A stretch of DNA of 64,000 nt, from contig LVLI01000214.1 in assembly GCA_001687465.1 (NCBI GenBank), forward strand, positions 124,001-188,000. The letters run 5' to 3'. Shown here piece by piece: positions 31,470 through 42,941 of the stretch. The notes beneath the pieces are model-generated. The model did not search any database. It saw only the letters and a list, made by a program, of their open reading frames with translations, and was not told where the DNA came from. How positions within the stretch are numbered: position 1 is the stretch's first letter; each line of letters begins with the position of its first letter. This DNA is from Halocafeteria seosinensis (taxonomy: Eukaryota; Sar; Bigyra; Bicosoecida). The position numbers were made by a program, and so were the translations under genes.

Positions 31470-33815
31470 ATGAGTGAGCAAACTATGAAGAGCCTGGAGG
31501 AGGCAGAAGGATTCAAATTGGGAGATCGAGTGGCTGATGCTGAAGGCTATGTAGGGACTATACGCTACTTAGGACCAGTTTCCACCTCCAAGAACCCGGA
31601 CACGACTTTCGTAGGAGTGGAATGGGATGAAAAAGAAGGACGTGGTAAACATGATGGCTCTGTCCGGGACGAGACAAGTGGAGAAAGACATCGTTACTTT
31701 GAATGTTCAGGTCCAGAAGCTGGTAGTCTGGTAAAACCGACGAAGATCTCAAAGAACAAAGAAATATCGCAGGCGTTGAAGGAGAAGTATCGAGACACAG
31801 AGCAGGATGGAGGAGGAACGGTAACGGCAGAGAGTGGAGAACCTGTAGAAATCGTTTTCGTAGGCACCGAAAAAATTCGGTACGTTTTTTGGGGAATTTG
31901 AAGAGACCAGTTTTCTGACCATACGATTCACCGTTATTCATCCGGTCTAACACATGTTCGTAAGCAGAGAGCAACAAAAATTGGACCGACTGTGGAACAT
32001 TTCCCTGAAGGTAAACCTGTGCATGTCCGCGTCAACTCTGTTTCAGAGCACGACCCAGTTGCACACTCATGCAGAACTGCGGTATTTCCCATGCGGACGA
32101 TGGATCACTCTCTCTGGCCCCCAATCTCACTACATTGGATCTCAGGAACAATCTTTTCTCTGAATGGACATCTGTATGTAGCATGCTGAACTTTGATTGG
32201 AACATATAACTTGTAGAGAGCGTCGTGCAGATCAAGCATATCTGTGATTGTTTACCCAAACTAGAGACTTTGAACCTGGCTGGGAACCAGTTACCTCATG
32301 TTACAGACCAGGAGTCGAGATCGATGAGGTAAGTCGTTTCTGTTCTTACCTCAAGATTGTTTGGGTTCTGCTGTGTTGTGAGAAAATATCCGATCGTACT
32401 GGCGGTTTGGCAATGCAGAGATTCGTTCCCTGCTCTCAAAGTTCTTATTTTGAGTTTTACTGGACTTAATTGGCAAGACATTCAGCTTCTTGAGCAATGT
32501 TTACCGGCATTGGAAGAGTTGCATCTTGTTGGGAACGGAATAGGTTCGCTTCATTTTCGGGAGGATTGTAAAGCGGATGAAAGCATTCCTGGGTTCTCTT
32601 CACTCAAGGTATTGTCTTTAATGGACAATGATGTTGATGATTGGCATGAAATTTGGCGCCTACGGGCATTACCAGCATTGGAGAAACTAATGCTTTCCAA
32701 TAACAAGGTTTCGAACATATTCTATACTGATGGGGACGATGCCCACAGACATCCCTTCGAAAGCCTTCAGGCGTTATCTATTTCAGGCACGCTAATCGAC
32801 AACTGGGAGTCTCTGGATATCTTGCATAAATTTCCCTCTCTACATTGGCTCCGGGCGCAAAACCTCCCGCTATTTGAGAAGGAGGGATTAGGTCCTAAGC
32901 AGGCCAGGCTCTACATTATTGCAAGAGTTCCCAACATAAAAACACTAAATGGCAGCGATATTAGGCCACGGGAGAGGTTAGACGAGGAGCAATCATATGT
33001 TTGCATGGTTGCCGACACTGTGGCAAGCGAGCAGAAGGCAAATAACCTGGCGGATATTCTTCCGGAAGAACTGAGATTGGCCTCTGAAAGAAGAGTAGAA
33101 GAACTTGTGTCCAGAGTGGAGAGGGTTTCTGCAGCAGATGACAACGCAACTCAAGCGCAGATTTTGCGCAAGCATCCGCGGTTTTTCGAGCTTCTAGGAA
33201 AACATGGTGACATTATTGTTGGGAACGTCTCCCAGAGGGCATCCTCGGACACTCTGGGAAGCAACGTGGTATCGCTTACAATTCGAAGCATGGCAGGAAA
33301 TAGCTGTATGATGGACCCTGTCCAGAGGAAGCTGCCACTGACAATGACTGTGGGGCAGTTGAAGCAAATGGCCGCACGATCTTTCAAAATGGATGACGTT
33401 AGCCTCCTTCGCTTGAGTTACCGCGAGACAAAGAATACGTACCCCGATTTCTTGGATAATGATATGAAACCGCTTTCGTTCTACGGAGTCTCCAACAATG
33501 GTGAAATATTGGTCGAAGAGGTGCGCTAATACGTCCTACCTATTTGCGACGTATTAGCAGAAATGTATTAGTTGAGTTCGCCCTTCGCAGGTTGATCCGG
33601 AGGAAGCCCTACGCCAGGAAAAAGTATTTCAGGAGGACCTAGACCGTCGCTCTCGAGAGCAAGTAAGTTGTGCTTCTAGTTTGCTAGATACGAATGACCA
33701 TTGCTTGTCACTGCGTTTACAGGAATCCACGGGTAACTCACGTCTAGCTGCTCACGCGGCTGAAGTTGACAGTGCTTCTGCGGCGGCCAAAGTAACGGCC
33801 AGTCGACAACATTGA
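31470..33815 (+). CDS. TBCE: Tubulin-folding cofactor E (CAP-Gly, LRR, ubiquitin-like) with extended C-terminus
   Basis: Exons 31470-31879, 31968-32010, 32075-32173, 32231-32328, 32419-33520, 33591-33662 and 33723-33815 give 638 aa; introns are 88, 64, 57, 90, 70 and 60 nt. TBCE assembles and dismantles the alpha/beta tubulin dimer with cofactors C and D. The CAP-Gly domain has FVGVEWDEKEGRGKHDGSV near residue 50. Leucine-rich repeats follow (NLTTLDLRNNLF, LPKLETLNLAGNQL, LKVLILSFTGLNW, LEELHLVGNGIGSL). A ubiquitin-like domain lies near 500-580 (KLPLTMTVGQLKQMAARSFK). An alternative stop at 33529 would end the protein as VEEVR, close to the human end; the two further exons are supported by canonical borders of typical length and an open frame with charged, coiled-coil-like composition. 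It converges on the kinase gene, 142 bp away. Confidence 0.93.
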
Positions 33816-33957
33816 TATGTGAGATTCTGAACAGTTACAATACAGTACAAAGAATGCGACATGCACCACCGAAAAGAACCGGTGCTTGCTTTTTACATGT
33901 TATCGGTGCAAATTGTAGAATAATCATTGATGTGCAATCCTGCGCTAACCTTAAACT

Positions 33958-36900
33958 CTATAGAAACCCAGAAGTTGAGATATTGTAAAACGGTGTGGTA
34001 GCCGCTTCGAGTCCTTGCCGTACGCCACCAAACCATTCACAGAAGTGTTCAATCGCCACCTGCTGTCTTCGGCACTCACAAACGAACAGTCCGTACTTCT
34101 GAGAATGAGGGTACACCCTAAAGGTGCATACAGGAGTTGTTCCCCAGAAGACCAACACCTTGCTCTCTTGCCACTCTAGTGTTACTTTTTGGCGGCTATG
34201 CAGAAAGGGAGCGGGCAAACAATCGTGTTCGTTCGCTACGGCCCTTATCCGTTTCAGAAACTCTCCAGGTTGAACTTCCGTATAGAGAGACACCATTAAT
34301 TCGTCAGAATGCTGGGCAGAATTTTGTTTGCATTCGTCGATTTCTTGATTTTCCGCTTCGCTGTTCAAACGCAGTCGTCTCACAGGAGAGGCCACTTCTT
34401 CCTGGCGTCTTTCATATTTCATTTCAACGTCGCTATCCTGCCTCTTCCCTCTATCATCATTAGTTTGGTTTCCTGAAGAACGCAGAAAGGTTGATGGCAT
34501 ATTGGGACTTGACGACCGCGGATGTATTTGAGCAACCATCGTTCGCTCTTCCGTTCCCATTACGCTCGGATCCCCTCGGATAAATCCATCCCACTGAGAG
34601 TTGCGGCGGTTGTTCCTAGATTTTGAGGGTATTCGCTGTTTCCGGGTGTCACGAGCATCATCTTGGTTGCTGTTTGTACTTAAGTCACGGGCGCAATGCT
34701 CATCGACGTAATCTGCTTCGACGCTACTCCGAATGGGCCAGAACCATGGCGAAAGTAAAGCTTCCTCTACCCCCATTCTCCTTTCTGGATCTGGATGCAA
34801 CAACCCACAAAGCAGAAGTTTCGACGATAGTGTGAAACGAGTAGGAAACAGCCACTGGGGCAACTCCAGGGCTGCCCTATCTTCCGTCGACAAGTTCTGA
34901 ACAGCGTCATACAAACGATTCAGAAGGCAACCTGATCGCTTTAATTCGCATTCGGAACTGCGCAGTATTTCATTACTATTTGCAGAGTCAGCGGCTCCAT
35001 CCTCATCTTCCTGGCTGCCGATGCGGTTGACAGCGGATGAGAAGCAAAGCCATTGATACAAGTAGCGGAGACAATTAGGATGTTCCTTAATAACGCAGTT
35101 CAAAGATCTTTGGTGTTGCTCTTCTTCAGGTGAGCTCGGACGTGTTGCTGCTTTCATGAGCTGATGTAAGATCCTGTCCCTTCTGCAGATCCATCGATTA
35201 TACTGCAAAAATCGACCGCAAACTCTCAGGTCGCTGTCAAAAGGCAAGCTACCATTTAGCATTGTGTACAAAATAATACCACAGCTCCAAGCATCAGCCT
35301 TTGTACCGTCATAGCCTGGGGCATCCTCCCTCAACGATACTATTTCCGGTGCACAGTAGTAAGGAGACCCAACCACACTTCTTAGCCGTTTTAGGACGGG
35401 GCTATCTAACCGCCATGTCGGAGGTGGGGGTGTAGGTGGGTGAAATCCGAATTGAGGGGACTGTAAGGAATCATCAGAGGGACCATCCGAACAGCTATGT
35501 TTTTGACTCTGTAGACTCGGACTAGAGACAGTTGGCAGCGGAGGTTGGTTCCCATGACGAGTCTGCGACGTGTTAACTGATGCATTTAAACCTTGATTAA
35601 TTAATGAGCAATTGCTAGGGCTACTATCGGAAGGTACAGAATCCTTGCCATCATCTTCAGCTGCCGCCATTAAGCCAGCTAGACCGAAGTCAGCGATCTT
35701 CAGCAGTGGGACATTGCGCGGCACATGCACGGAGAGTTCCATCGACGTTGGTATACAGCGGGAATCAGCTGAGCATATGTCATTCGCGGAATGTTCGAGT
35801 ATCCTAACCTCATCAGCAGGAATACAACCTGAGTTGTCGTGCTCGCTACCTGAAATTTTGTCTACCATTTCTTCCTCATGATTGGTGTCCGACAAGAGGA
35901 GGTTCTCCGGTTTCAAATCACGATGCGCAACCCTCTGTTGATGACAATAGGACATTCCTGCCAAAAGCTGGGCGCTAAATCCCCTAGCAATACTCTCTTC
36001 GGTGCCTGAATCCCTGGGTATTCGCTCAAAGAGCTCACCACCCGAAACCATTTCCATCACCATCAATAGCGTCGTATTCGTATCTTGTACCCATTCCATG
36101 GTAGAAACAAGACGAACAACCTGCACGCGATCAATTCAATATATGCGATACGCTGTTCGAAGTTATAGAACAAACGTACATTTGGGTGAGCTCGGAGCGC
36201 CTGCATTGCCTGAATTTCTCTGAACACTTTCTGTCGTGCCCGAAGGAACTTGACGAACTTCATAGGCACTTGGGGTATTGTAACAAGCTTGTCTTTGACC
36301 TTGACCCGGGTCTCAATGTTTTCTGTCGTAGAGAGTAGCGTCATGGAAGACGAATAGATCTGTACTCGTCAGGCGTCTCACGTACCTATTTGTAGTCTCC
36401 CATCACCCCCAACGACTTCAGAACCTAAGCCGAATATCTCAATACACATGGGCAGCGTTAGTTCGCGGATGTTTCCACTTGAGAAGTCGGGAATACAAGA
36501 GAGCACTTGCCGCGTGGCAGGATTGTAAACCCACCAGATGTGTCTGCATGTGTGGCATACTCTCGTAGTCACTTGACCTTATTCAGCGTAACACTTGAAG
36601 GAAACCTACTCTCTGCTCAATGGTGCGTGTCCTTCCTTCACCTCTTGAGGGACGGAGGTACCCTGTAAAACGGGCCAGAGAAATTGTGCAAGCAAGAACG
36701 ATCTATCGAGAAGAGACATCTCTCATACCTTCCGTGCAATAATACACCTTGATAAGAGCGTCAGCGGGGTTAGTTTATAACCTATTGGATTGACCACTTT
36801 GATCGCGTAAGGAATTTGAGTTTCCAGATCGAGAGCCTCATGGACGGTGCCTGCGCTACCTCCTCCTAAATACGTGTTCAACACATACTTCGGCTCGTCC

Positions 36901-37082
36901 GTTCCCACCAGATGTGTCGGATCGCGCCGCACTGGACTAGCACATCCGCTAAGTGTTGGCTTCGAATTTGCATTGTTGATCCTCCTTAGGGTTTGATCCG
37001 AAGCCGGATCATCGTGATCATGGTTCCACAACCATATCCGTGTACCATCAAAATAGGCCACTCGTTCTACAAACGAGTCCAT
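33958..37082 (-). CDS. Protein Ser/Thr kinase with three large insertions in the catalytic domain
   Basis: Exons on the minus strand 37082-36729, 36662-36610, 36543-36386, 36322-36180 and 36120-33958 (introns 66, 66, 63, 59 nt) encode 956 aa. Gly-rich loop YLGGGSAGTV at residues 71-80, ATP-binding Lys95 in YAIKVVNP, alpha-C Glu in ARQKVFREIQAM, catalytic HRDLKPENLLL with Asp304, DFG in LLKIADFGLAGL near 382, then VGSPYYCAPEIV and DAWSCGIILYTMLNG. All catalytic residues are present. The domain is expanded by ~95 residues between Lys95 and the C-helix (including HIWWVYNPATRQVL and LRELTLPMCIEIFG), ~55 between HRD and DFG, and ~110 in the activation segment. The C-terminal part (after ~residue 640) is Ser/Arg rich, ending in a compact domain with VTLEWQESKVLVFWG and EHFCEWFGG. 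It resembles SnRK/CAMK-type kinases in GGELFERI but I cannot name a subfamily. The N-terminal IWWVYN insert is the best handle for a search. Confidence 0.88.
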
Positions 37083-38833
37083 TCCTGTTGTTCACGAAGC
37101 TCCCCTCGAATTTACCGTCTTTCCTAGGGATTCCCTGTTACGGAACCAATATGAGATACTGAATTGGGTATAAACGCATGTGCAGAAGAACCAGAATTCG
37201 TCCGGATGCCGGAAACACGCTAACTAATGTTGAAGGCCAGAGCTTCACACGCTTGTTACAATTCTGGCGCGGTTAGCGCTCACCAGCAGGCTCACAATCC
37301 ATCGGAAAACACTCAAGCACCCTATTCCAGGGGAAGCACATATATGCCCTAGTCAGCATACTCTACAACCCCATCCTCGAGCATACTCCGTGGAAGCGCC
37401 CATTTGCGTTAATAACAGGACAATGTTTTGTTTCACTTACCGCTTCAAGTTGCAATGCTGTTGCACAATCTCGCAAGGAGTTTCTGCCACGCTCCGGTTC
37501 CTTAGCCACTTTGATCTCTGGGTTAGAGCATCAAAGCTCGTTCTTGTAGAAATCTACACGTCCGATGGAATCCCGCTGTTCTTTGCAATAGCGTGGAGGA
37601 CACGTGGAAGAAGGGAAAAGCCTGGCATCGAGCGAACACAACCAACGCGTGGTCCACTTGTTCTTTCCCACTATCACACAACCGGCAGGAAGGAGGCAAA
37701 AATGTGACCCCTATCAAGTGACCAACGCAACAACAACAAAATGATTTCGACCTTGTCAATCACCAATGACAATCCGCGGAAGTCCAACACTGTGGAGCAC
37801 ATGGGTCATAAAACACTGTGCGGAAAACTGAGGGAAAAATGGCTTTCACAACTACTAGTCTACTACTGGTAACTATTCGCAAGGCGACGCAAGAAAAAGG
37901 AAGGTCTGAAAAATCTCAGTAGTGCATGCAGCAAGTTACGCGGAAAGAGCTGCTAGAGAGCGTTCCACAGAAAGAGAATAAAATTGTACATTTATTACAG
38001 TGAGCCACCGGCCAACGAGTGTGCATGACTACTTGTGCACAGTTCCCGGCGTTTCGACTCTCACAACGGCCATATCACTGGGTCCATCCGCGAATTGTCA
38101 CACACTGTACACTTGAGGTAGCTCGCAAGATGTCTGTGCGACACAGACTGTGTCCCACGGTGGACTCCCACCAGGGTTGTTGGCAACTTGTTGCCCACTG
38201 GGGCCATCGTGGTATCTTTCGAACGGCTACCCAAATACGTGCATCCCTCGCTGTAATCAAAGCAAAACCTGACTGTACAAAGACTCTCTCCTGCGTAAGA
38301 TACATGAGCGGGATAGAGATCCATATTTGTTCTGTCTCCCTGGTCGTTGATGTATCGATACAACGCGCGCTCCATTGAATAAAAAACTATCGTATCATGC
38401 CAGACACACACTGCAGTAGTGTCTTCGTTTGTCCTGGATCACAAATATATTATTCCAGTTAACCACCCCAGTCTGGCACACACACATCAATGTCTGGCAC
38501 TGCAGACTGCAGGATGCATTGGACAAGGACCTTTACAAGGTTTCGCTTTCCGACAAACTTTCCGTCGACTTAGCCGTGGCCTTTCATAAGGGGAGAGCAA
38601 AGGGGCCAAAAAGATGCCACCTATAAGTCTCCTTCCACTACAACAAAGGATCGCGATCGACTCTAAACCCCCATTACATGACGTAATACATGTGTTTATC
38701 TTGATTGTGTTGGATACAGTGCGAGACAAGTTGCTCCTCCTGTAATTGTGGTGGTGCGCGGTCGCCATACGGATCCTTTTGTGGCTTGCTTGTTCTTTGA
38801 CCAGATATTTTTGACTTCCCGAAGCAGAAAACA
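37083..38833. promoter_or_regulatory. Largest intergenic region (divergent, kinase / PCCB)
   Basis: This stretch of 1751 bp lies between divergent start codons. The longest candidate frame is on the minus strand from an ATG at 38375 down to 38061 (about 105 codons, with a CTVCDNS motif); I find no homology or splice context to call it. Another of 105 codons (37390-37707, plus) has no motif. I see no tRNA, repeat or obvious promoter element. A non-coding RNA or an unusual short-exon gene could be hidden here. Confidence 0.3.
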
Positions 38834-40782
38834 ATGCTTTCGCTCCCGCATAAACATGCCATGAGGCAGATTGTGTCCTTCGCTAAGGGTACGCAGAAGC
38901 CCCTTGGGCGAGCTGCCTCAGCTTCCCTCCCACAGAGCTGCCGTTTCTCTGCCAGAGCTCCTCAGCCTGCAGAGGTCTATTCTCATTTCGAGAAGCGTCT
39001 GAAAGAGACCCAACAACAGGCTCTCCTCGGAGGTGGGGAAGAACGAATTAAGAAGCAGGTATGATTGGAATTGTATCGATTACCTTTTCATAGTTTCGGT
39101 GGTGGTTAATAATTTTTTTTTTTTTTTTTTTGGCTTCGTTCCAGCATGCCAAGGGGAAACTTACTGCCAGAGAGCGTGTAGAATTGCTTTTGGATGAAGG
39201 TACTTTCCGAGAATATGACCAGCTCAAGGAGCATCGATGCCAAGATTTCGGCATGGAAAATCAGCACATGCCTGGTGATGGTGTTGTTACTGGCCACGGC
39301 CGTATCAACGGGAGAACCGTGTTCGTTTTCAGTCAGGTAAAGGCTTCCGCTTGTTTATCATCACCAAAGCAATGATCAAAGCTGCTTACGTTACAGGATT
39401 TCACTGTTTCGGGGGGCTCCCTTAGCGAAACTCATGCTGAAAAGATATGCAAGGTCATGGACAAGGCTGTCGCTGTTGGTGCCCCCGTTATAGGGCTGAA
39501 TGATTCGGGGGGTGCACGAATACAGGAAGGAGTCGATAGCTTGGCAGGATACGCCGAAGTCTTCCAGAGAAACGTTGATGCCAGTGGAATGATCCCCCAG
39601 ATCTCTGTTATAATGGGACCTTGTGCTGGTGGAGCTGTTTACAGCCCAGCCATGACAGATTTTGTCTTTATGGTTCGCGATACCAGTCATATGTTTGTAA
39701 CCGGGCCGGAGGTAGTCAGAACAGTCACTAATGAAGATGTGACACAAGAGGAACTCGGTGGTGCTCACACTCATACGACAAGGTCTGGAGTAGCGCACGG
39801 TTCCTTCGAAAATGATGTGGAAATGCTGCGCCAAATGCGTGACTTCCTCAGCTTTTTACCGTCCTCCAACAAATCAGGTGTACCGTATGTCCCGACTGAC
39901 GACTCAAGACACCGAAAATGCGAGAAGCTGCGCCGAATGGTTCCTACTGATCCGAATGTTCCTTATGATATTAAATCCATCATGGAAGAGGTGGCTGATA
40001 AGCGCGAATTGTTCGAAATCATGCCCGATTATGCGAAGAACATCGTCGTAGGCTTTGCTCGGATGGAAGGACAAACGGTCGGTATGGTCGGCAATCAGCC
40101 CATGGAATTGGCGGGATGTCTCGACATCAACTCTTCAGTCAAAGCTGGGCGCTTTGTTCGCTTCTGTGACGCTTTCAACATCCCCTTAGTAACGTTTGTG
40201 GATGTACCGGGCTTCTTACCTGGCACCGGTCAAGAATTTGGCGGAATCATTAGGTAAGTATAACATGGAATGTGCTTAGAAGATTGAAATATGGAAGACG
40301 ACGACTGTGATTGATTGTATCAGACATGGTGCAAAACTGCTATATGCGTACGCTGAAGCCAGCGTTCCAAAACTAACTGTGATCACACGGAAGGCGTATG
40401 GTGGAGCTTACGATGTAATGAGCTCGAAACACCTGCGTGGCGATTATAATTACGCTTGGCCCAGTGCTTCGGTGGCGGTTATGGGTGCTAAGGGAGCAGT
40501 TGAGATCATTTTCCGTGGACAGAACGTTGAAGAACGGACTCAGGAGTACATAGACCGTTTTGCGAATCCAATGGTAGGTTTAGGTATCCTAGCTTGGCAT
40601 AACTGCTGTTGTTTTACGTACTTTCCTTACTAATTGAACGCAGAGGGCCGCTGAAAGAGGATTCGTAGATGACATCATTGATCCGGCAACAACTCGACAG
40701 AGACTCTGCGAAGACTTAGAGCTCCTGAAGAACAAGGAGCCTGATAACTTTGACAAGAAACACGGCAATATTCCTCTGTAAG
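38834..40782 (+). CDS. PCCB: Propionyl-CoA carboxylase beta chain, mitochondrial
   Basis: Five exons (38834-39058, 39145-39336, 39397-40253, 40324-40573, 40645-40782; introns 86, 60, 70, 71 nt) encode the carboxyltransferase subunit that makes methylmalonyl-CoA from propionyl-CoA and biotin-CO2. About 35-45 N-terminal residues are rich in Arg, Ser, Ala and Lys with no acidic residue, as in a mitochondrial presequence. Family signatures: [90 protein letters not shown] and [15 protein letters not shown]. The Gly-rich oxyanion-hole loops of both halves are present. The length (~554 aa) agrees with the family. The product would feed B12-dependent methylmalonyl-CoA mutase, in keeping with the B12-dependent ribonucleotide reductase further right. 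Intron 1 contains a 19-base T run. It converges on SBDS (137 bp between stops). Confidence 0.96.
39113..39131 (+). repeat. Poly-T tract (19 T) in PCCB intron 1
   Basis: A run of 19 T just before the 3' splice site of PCCB intron 1. Other introns here have only short pyrimidine stretches. It may be a strong polypyrimidine tract or a slippage-prone microsatellite. Confidence 0.6.
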
Positions 40783-40919
40783 GAAAAGGTCACTGGTGAA
40801 CACCCAATTGTGGAAGATGCAGCATGGGATACGTCCTAGAACTGTCACTCTAAGAATGGATCTCCTCTAGCATAGCATACGCTGTGTACAATTGTACAAG
40901 AAGTATCATCTACAAATCT

Positions 40920-42205
40920 TCATACGCTAAGTTTCTCCATTTCTTTCGTCAATTCCTCTTTAGTCAGACTTCTAAACTCGGCATCTTCAATGGGAGAAAC
41001 TCCTTTCATTTTCCGTTTAAGATTGAAACGATGCCATTGATCACGATAATGCGCTTTTTGTTGCTCCTTGTTTTCGAAATTGATTCCGCAGGTGTTGCAT
41101 TTACCGACACTGGTGGGTTGCACAACTTTGCTTGAGGCACCAGCCGCAGTTTTGGTCTCTTCACCGACTGCGCCCCCAGAACTATCACCATGCCTGGGGT
41201 TGCTTTGGCTGCTACCCTCCCGCAACTGCTCAGGGTCTTGTCCGGATACATATCGGTGAGTATCTCCGGTTGAGGCGTCCTGTTGGATTGACAGTTCCAG
41301 GACTTCTAGCGCACAGTTTTCCGCCCCATATTTGTCCACGCATTCCTGAAGTTTTCGATACGTTCCAGGATCTATTTTTAGTTGGAAAAATATGGAAGCT
41401 TTGTTGTCATTTTCGTGCTCTATTTCAGCATCGTCTCTTCTCAGCAAATCAAGTACGTCATCTTTGACTTTCGATGGAACACAAAAGCGTACCCGCATCT
41501 GTGACCTCCGAATAGCCATAACTTCCTTCAACCTAGGAATCAATTCCAGCGCTTGTTGTTTTGCGTTTTTGTTTAACTTAGCGCCAAAGTGTACGTCTTT
41601 CATCGCCCGTTCAATTACGCTTACCTGCTAAAGGATGCTAGTGTTTTCATAAGTTTCCTCGCTGACAGGTAGCCCAAATTTAACATACCGGATAGGGACG
41701 GTTGCTTGTCGGTTCAACGCACTTGGATGCTATGATAGAGGCAATATCGCGGAACAGACTGTATTCAAGCAACACCCTATAGCCGTGTGATCGGAGGACG
41801 AACGCTTTAATCAGTACGTACTTATCAAGGTGGGCTTGTCGCTCTCTATCGGAGATTTGCAAGTCCCCTTCATCTAAGATAACCCTCGCACATTTGGAGT
41901 GATCGGTCGAGCCAAACACCTTTTCGAGATCCTTTGCTTTGGCCGAGATTCCCTGTATTCCACAATTACCACAATTGAAGTTGCCTGCGCAAACAGCACC
42001 ACAGCAGACATACCTTCGACACACTCTCGAAAACAAAGTCAGACTGCAGAACCTCATCTATGTCCTTCTCTACTCCATTCCTCCAGTTCACGACTTTATT
42101 CCTATACGCGGCAATCTCGAATCGCTTGCCATACTTCTTATAGCGCACAACTGCAACATTGGTCATGGGGACCTGCGTCACAGGCCGGAACCTTGACGTG
42201 CTCAT
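40920..42205 (-). CDS. SBDS: SBDS ribosome maturation factor fused to a C-terminal zinc finger
   Basis: Exons on the minus strand 42205-42014, 41952-41822, 41758-41689 and 41624-40920 (introns 61, 63, 64 nt) encode 365 aa. SBDS works with the GTPase EFL1 to release eIF6 from the pre-60S ribosome. All three SBDS domains are visible: [20 protein letters not shown] and [16 protein letters not shown] at the N-terminus, [20 protein letters not shown] in the middle, and [19 protein letters not shown] onward. After residue ~250 comes a Ser/Gly linker, then a C2H2 finger ([21 protein letters not shown] through [17 protein letters not shown]) of the U1/REI1 type, which in REI1/ZNF622 also acts on 60S maturation. 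Plants and some protists are known to have an SBDS with such an extension, so the fusion is ancient or convergent. The ATG at 42205 is preferred over one 30 nt upstream. Confidence 0.95.
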
Positions 42206-42941
42206 TATCTTCCCATTCAAACGAATCTGCTCCAATCACATAGTAACAAGTAGCACGCAAGTAATCACGAGACTTGCCTTTCCTCCCATCAATCTAGCAA
42301 GCGAATGCTTGTGTCACACCATTTTCGCTCCCTCAGGCAAACTTCAACTTGGGTCCCCCTCGGAATCCGGGCCGAAAGCCCGGGAGCAGCAACAATTTGG
42401 AATGCTTAATTGCAAGGTTCGAAATTTAACTCTCGTGTGTACAGTGTCACACAGTATGGATAGTCATACGGTCGAGTGAATATTGTTTGAGGATAGAGGT
42501 ACTGTACAGCCCCGAGCGACAAAAGGTTGTATTTCTGTGTGGGTCTTTAGGTTTATTCGGGTCGAGGGAAACTCCGGTTAAATACGCCAGTAGGGTATAT
42601 CATAGCCGCTCAATCTTTACCATTACTGCTGCTTTCCATACTCTCGCAGTAATTGTTTAACCAACCATTTGAACTCGGACACCGCCAAGACACTCCGCCC
42701 ATTAATTCATTGGCCTGCAAGTTGAAGTCCCACAGGCAGGAATTGTTTTCCCTTGGAGCGAGTCGAAGTTCCTTGCAGAGATACTTAATCAAGGAAAGGG
42801 CTACCCGTATTAGCCGTTTATTACGGTGGCAGTAGTACGGGACTGCTGCGAATGGACGTGAATTATCCTTTGCTGAGGTTTGATCCCTGTAACTTCCAGC
42901 TAACGGCAAGCGAGTGAACTGGGCCAGCAAGTCAGGAAGAA
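42206..42941. promoter_or_regulatory. Divergent intergenic region, SBDS / KIF19
   Basis: This stretch of 736 bp includes a GC-rich hairpin (CCGGGC, 5-nt loop, GCCCGG, 42367-42383) in otherwise AT-balanced DNA. A minus-strand frame at 42930-42610 (about 106 codons, with WDFNLQANELMGG and GWLNNYCESM) is open but lacks an upstream ATG. I cannot call it a gene; it might be an exon of something unrecognised. Confidence 0.3.

Noticed and set aside
33521-33529. TBCE ending at the stop at 33529
   Set aside because: Downstream canonical introns of typical length and an open frame favour a longer protein, though both isoforms may exist.
38061-38375. Minus-strand frame in the long intergenic region
   Set aside because: No homology, no neighbouring exon and no promoter context; kept only as a note on the intergenic region.
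42610-42930. Minus-strand frame of about 106 codons with WDFNLQANELMGG and GWLNNYCESM; a faint likeness to GINS subunit Psf1 was considered
   Set aside because: No ATG upstream, the region upstream is KIF19 coding sequence, and the rest of a Psf1 protein cannot fit in the gap.
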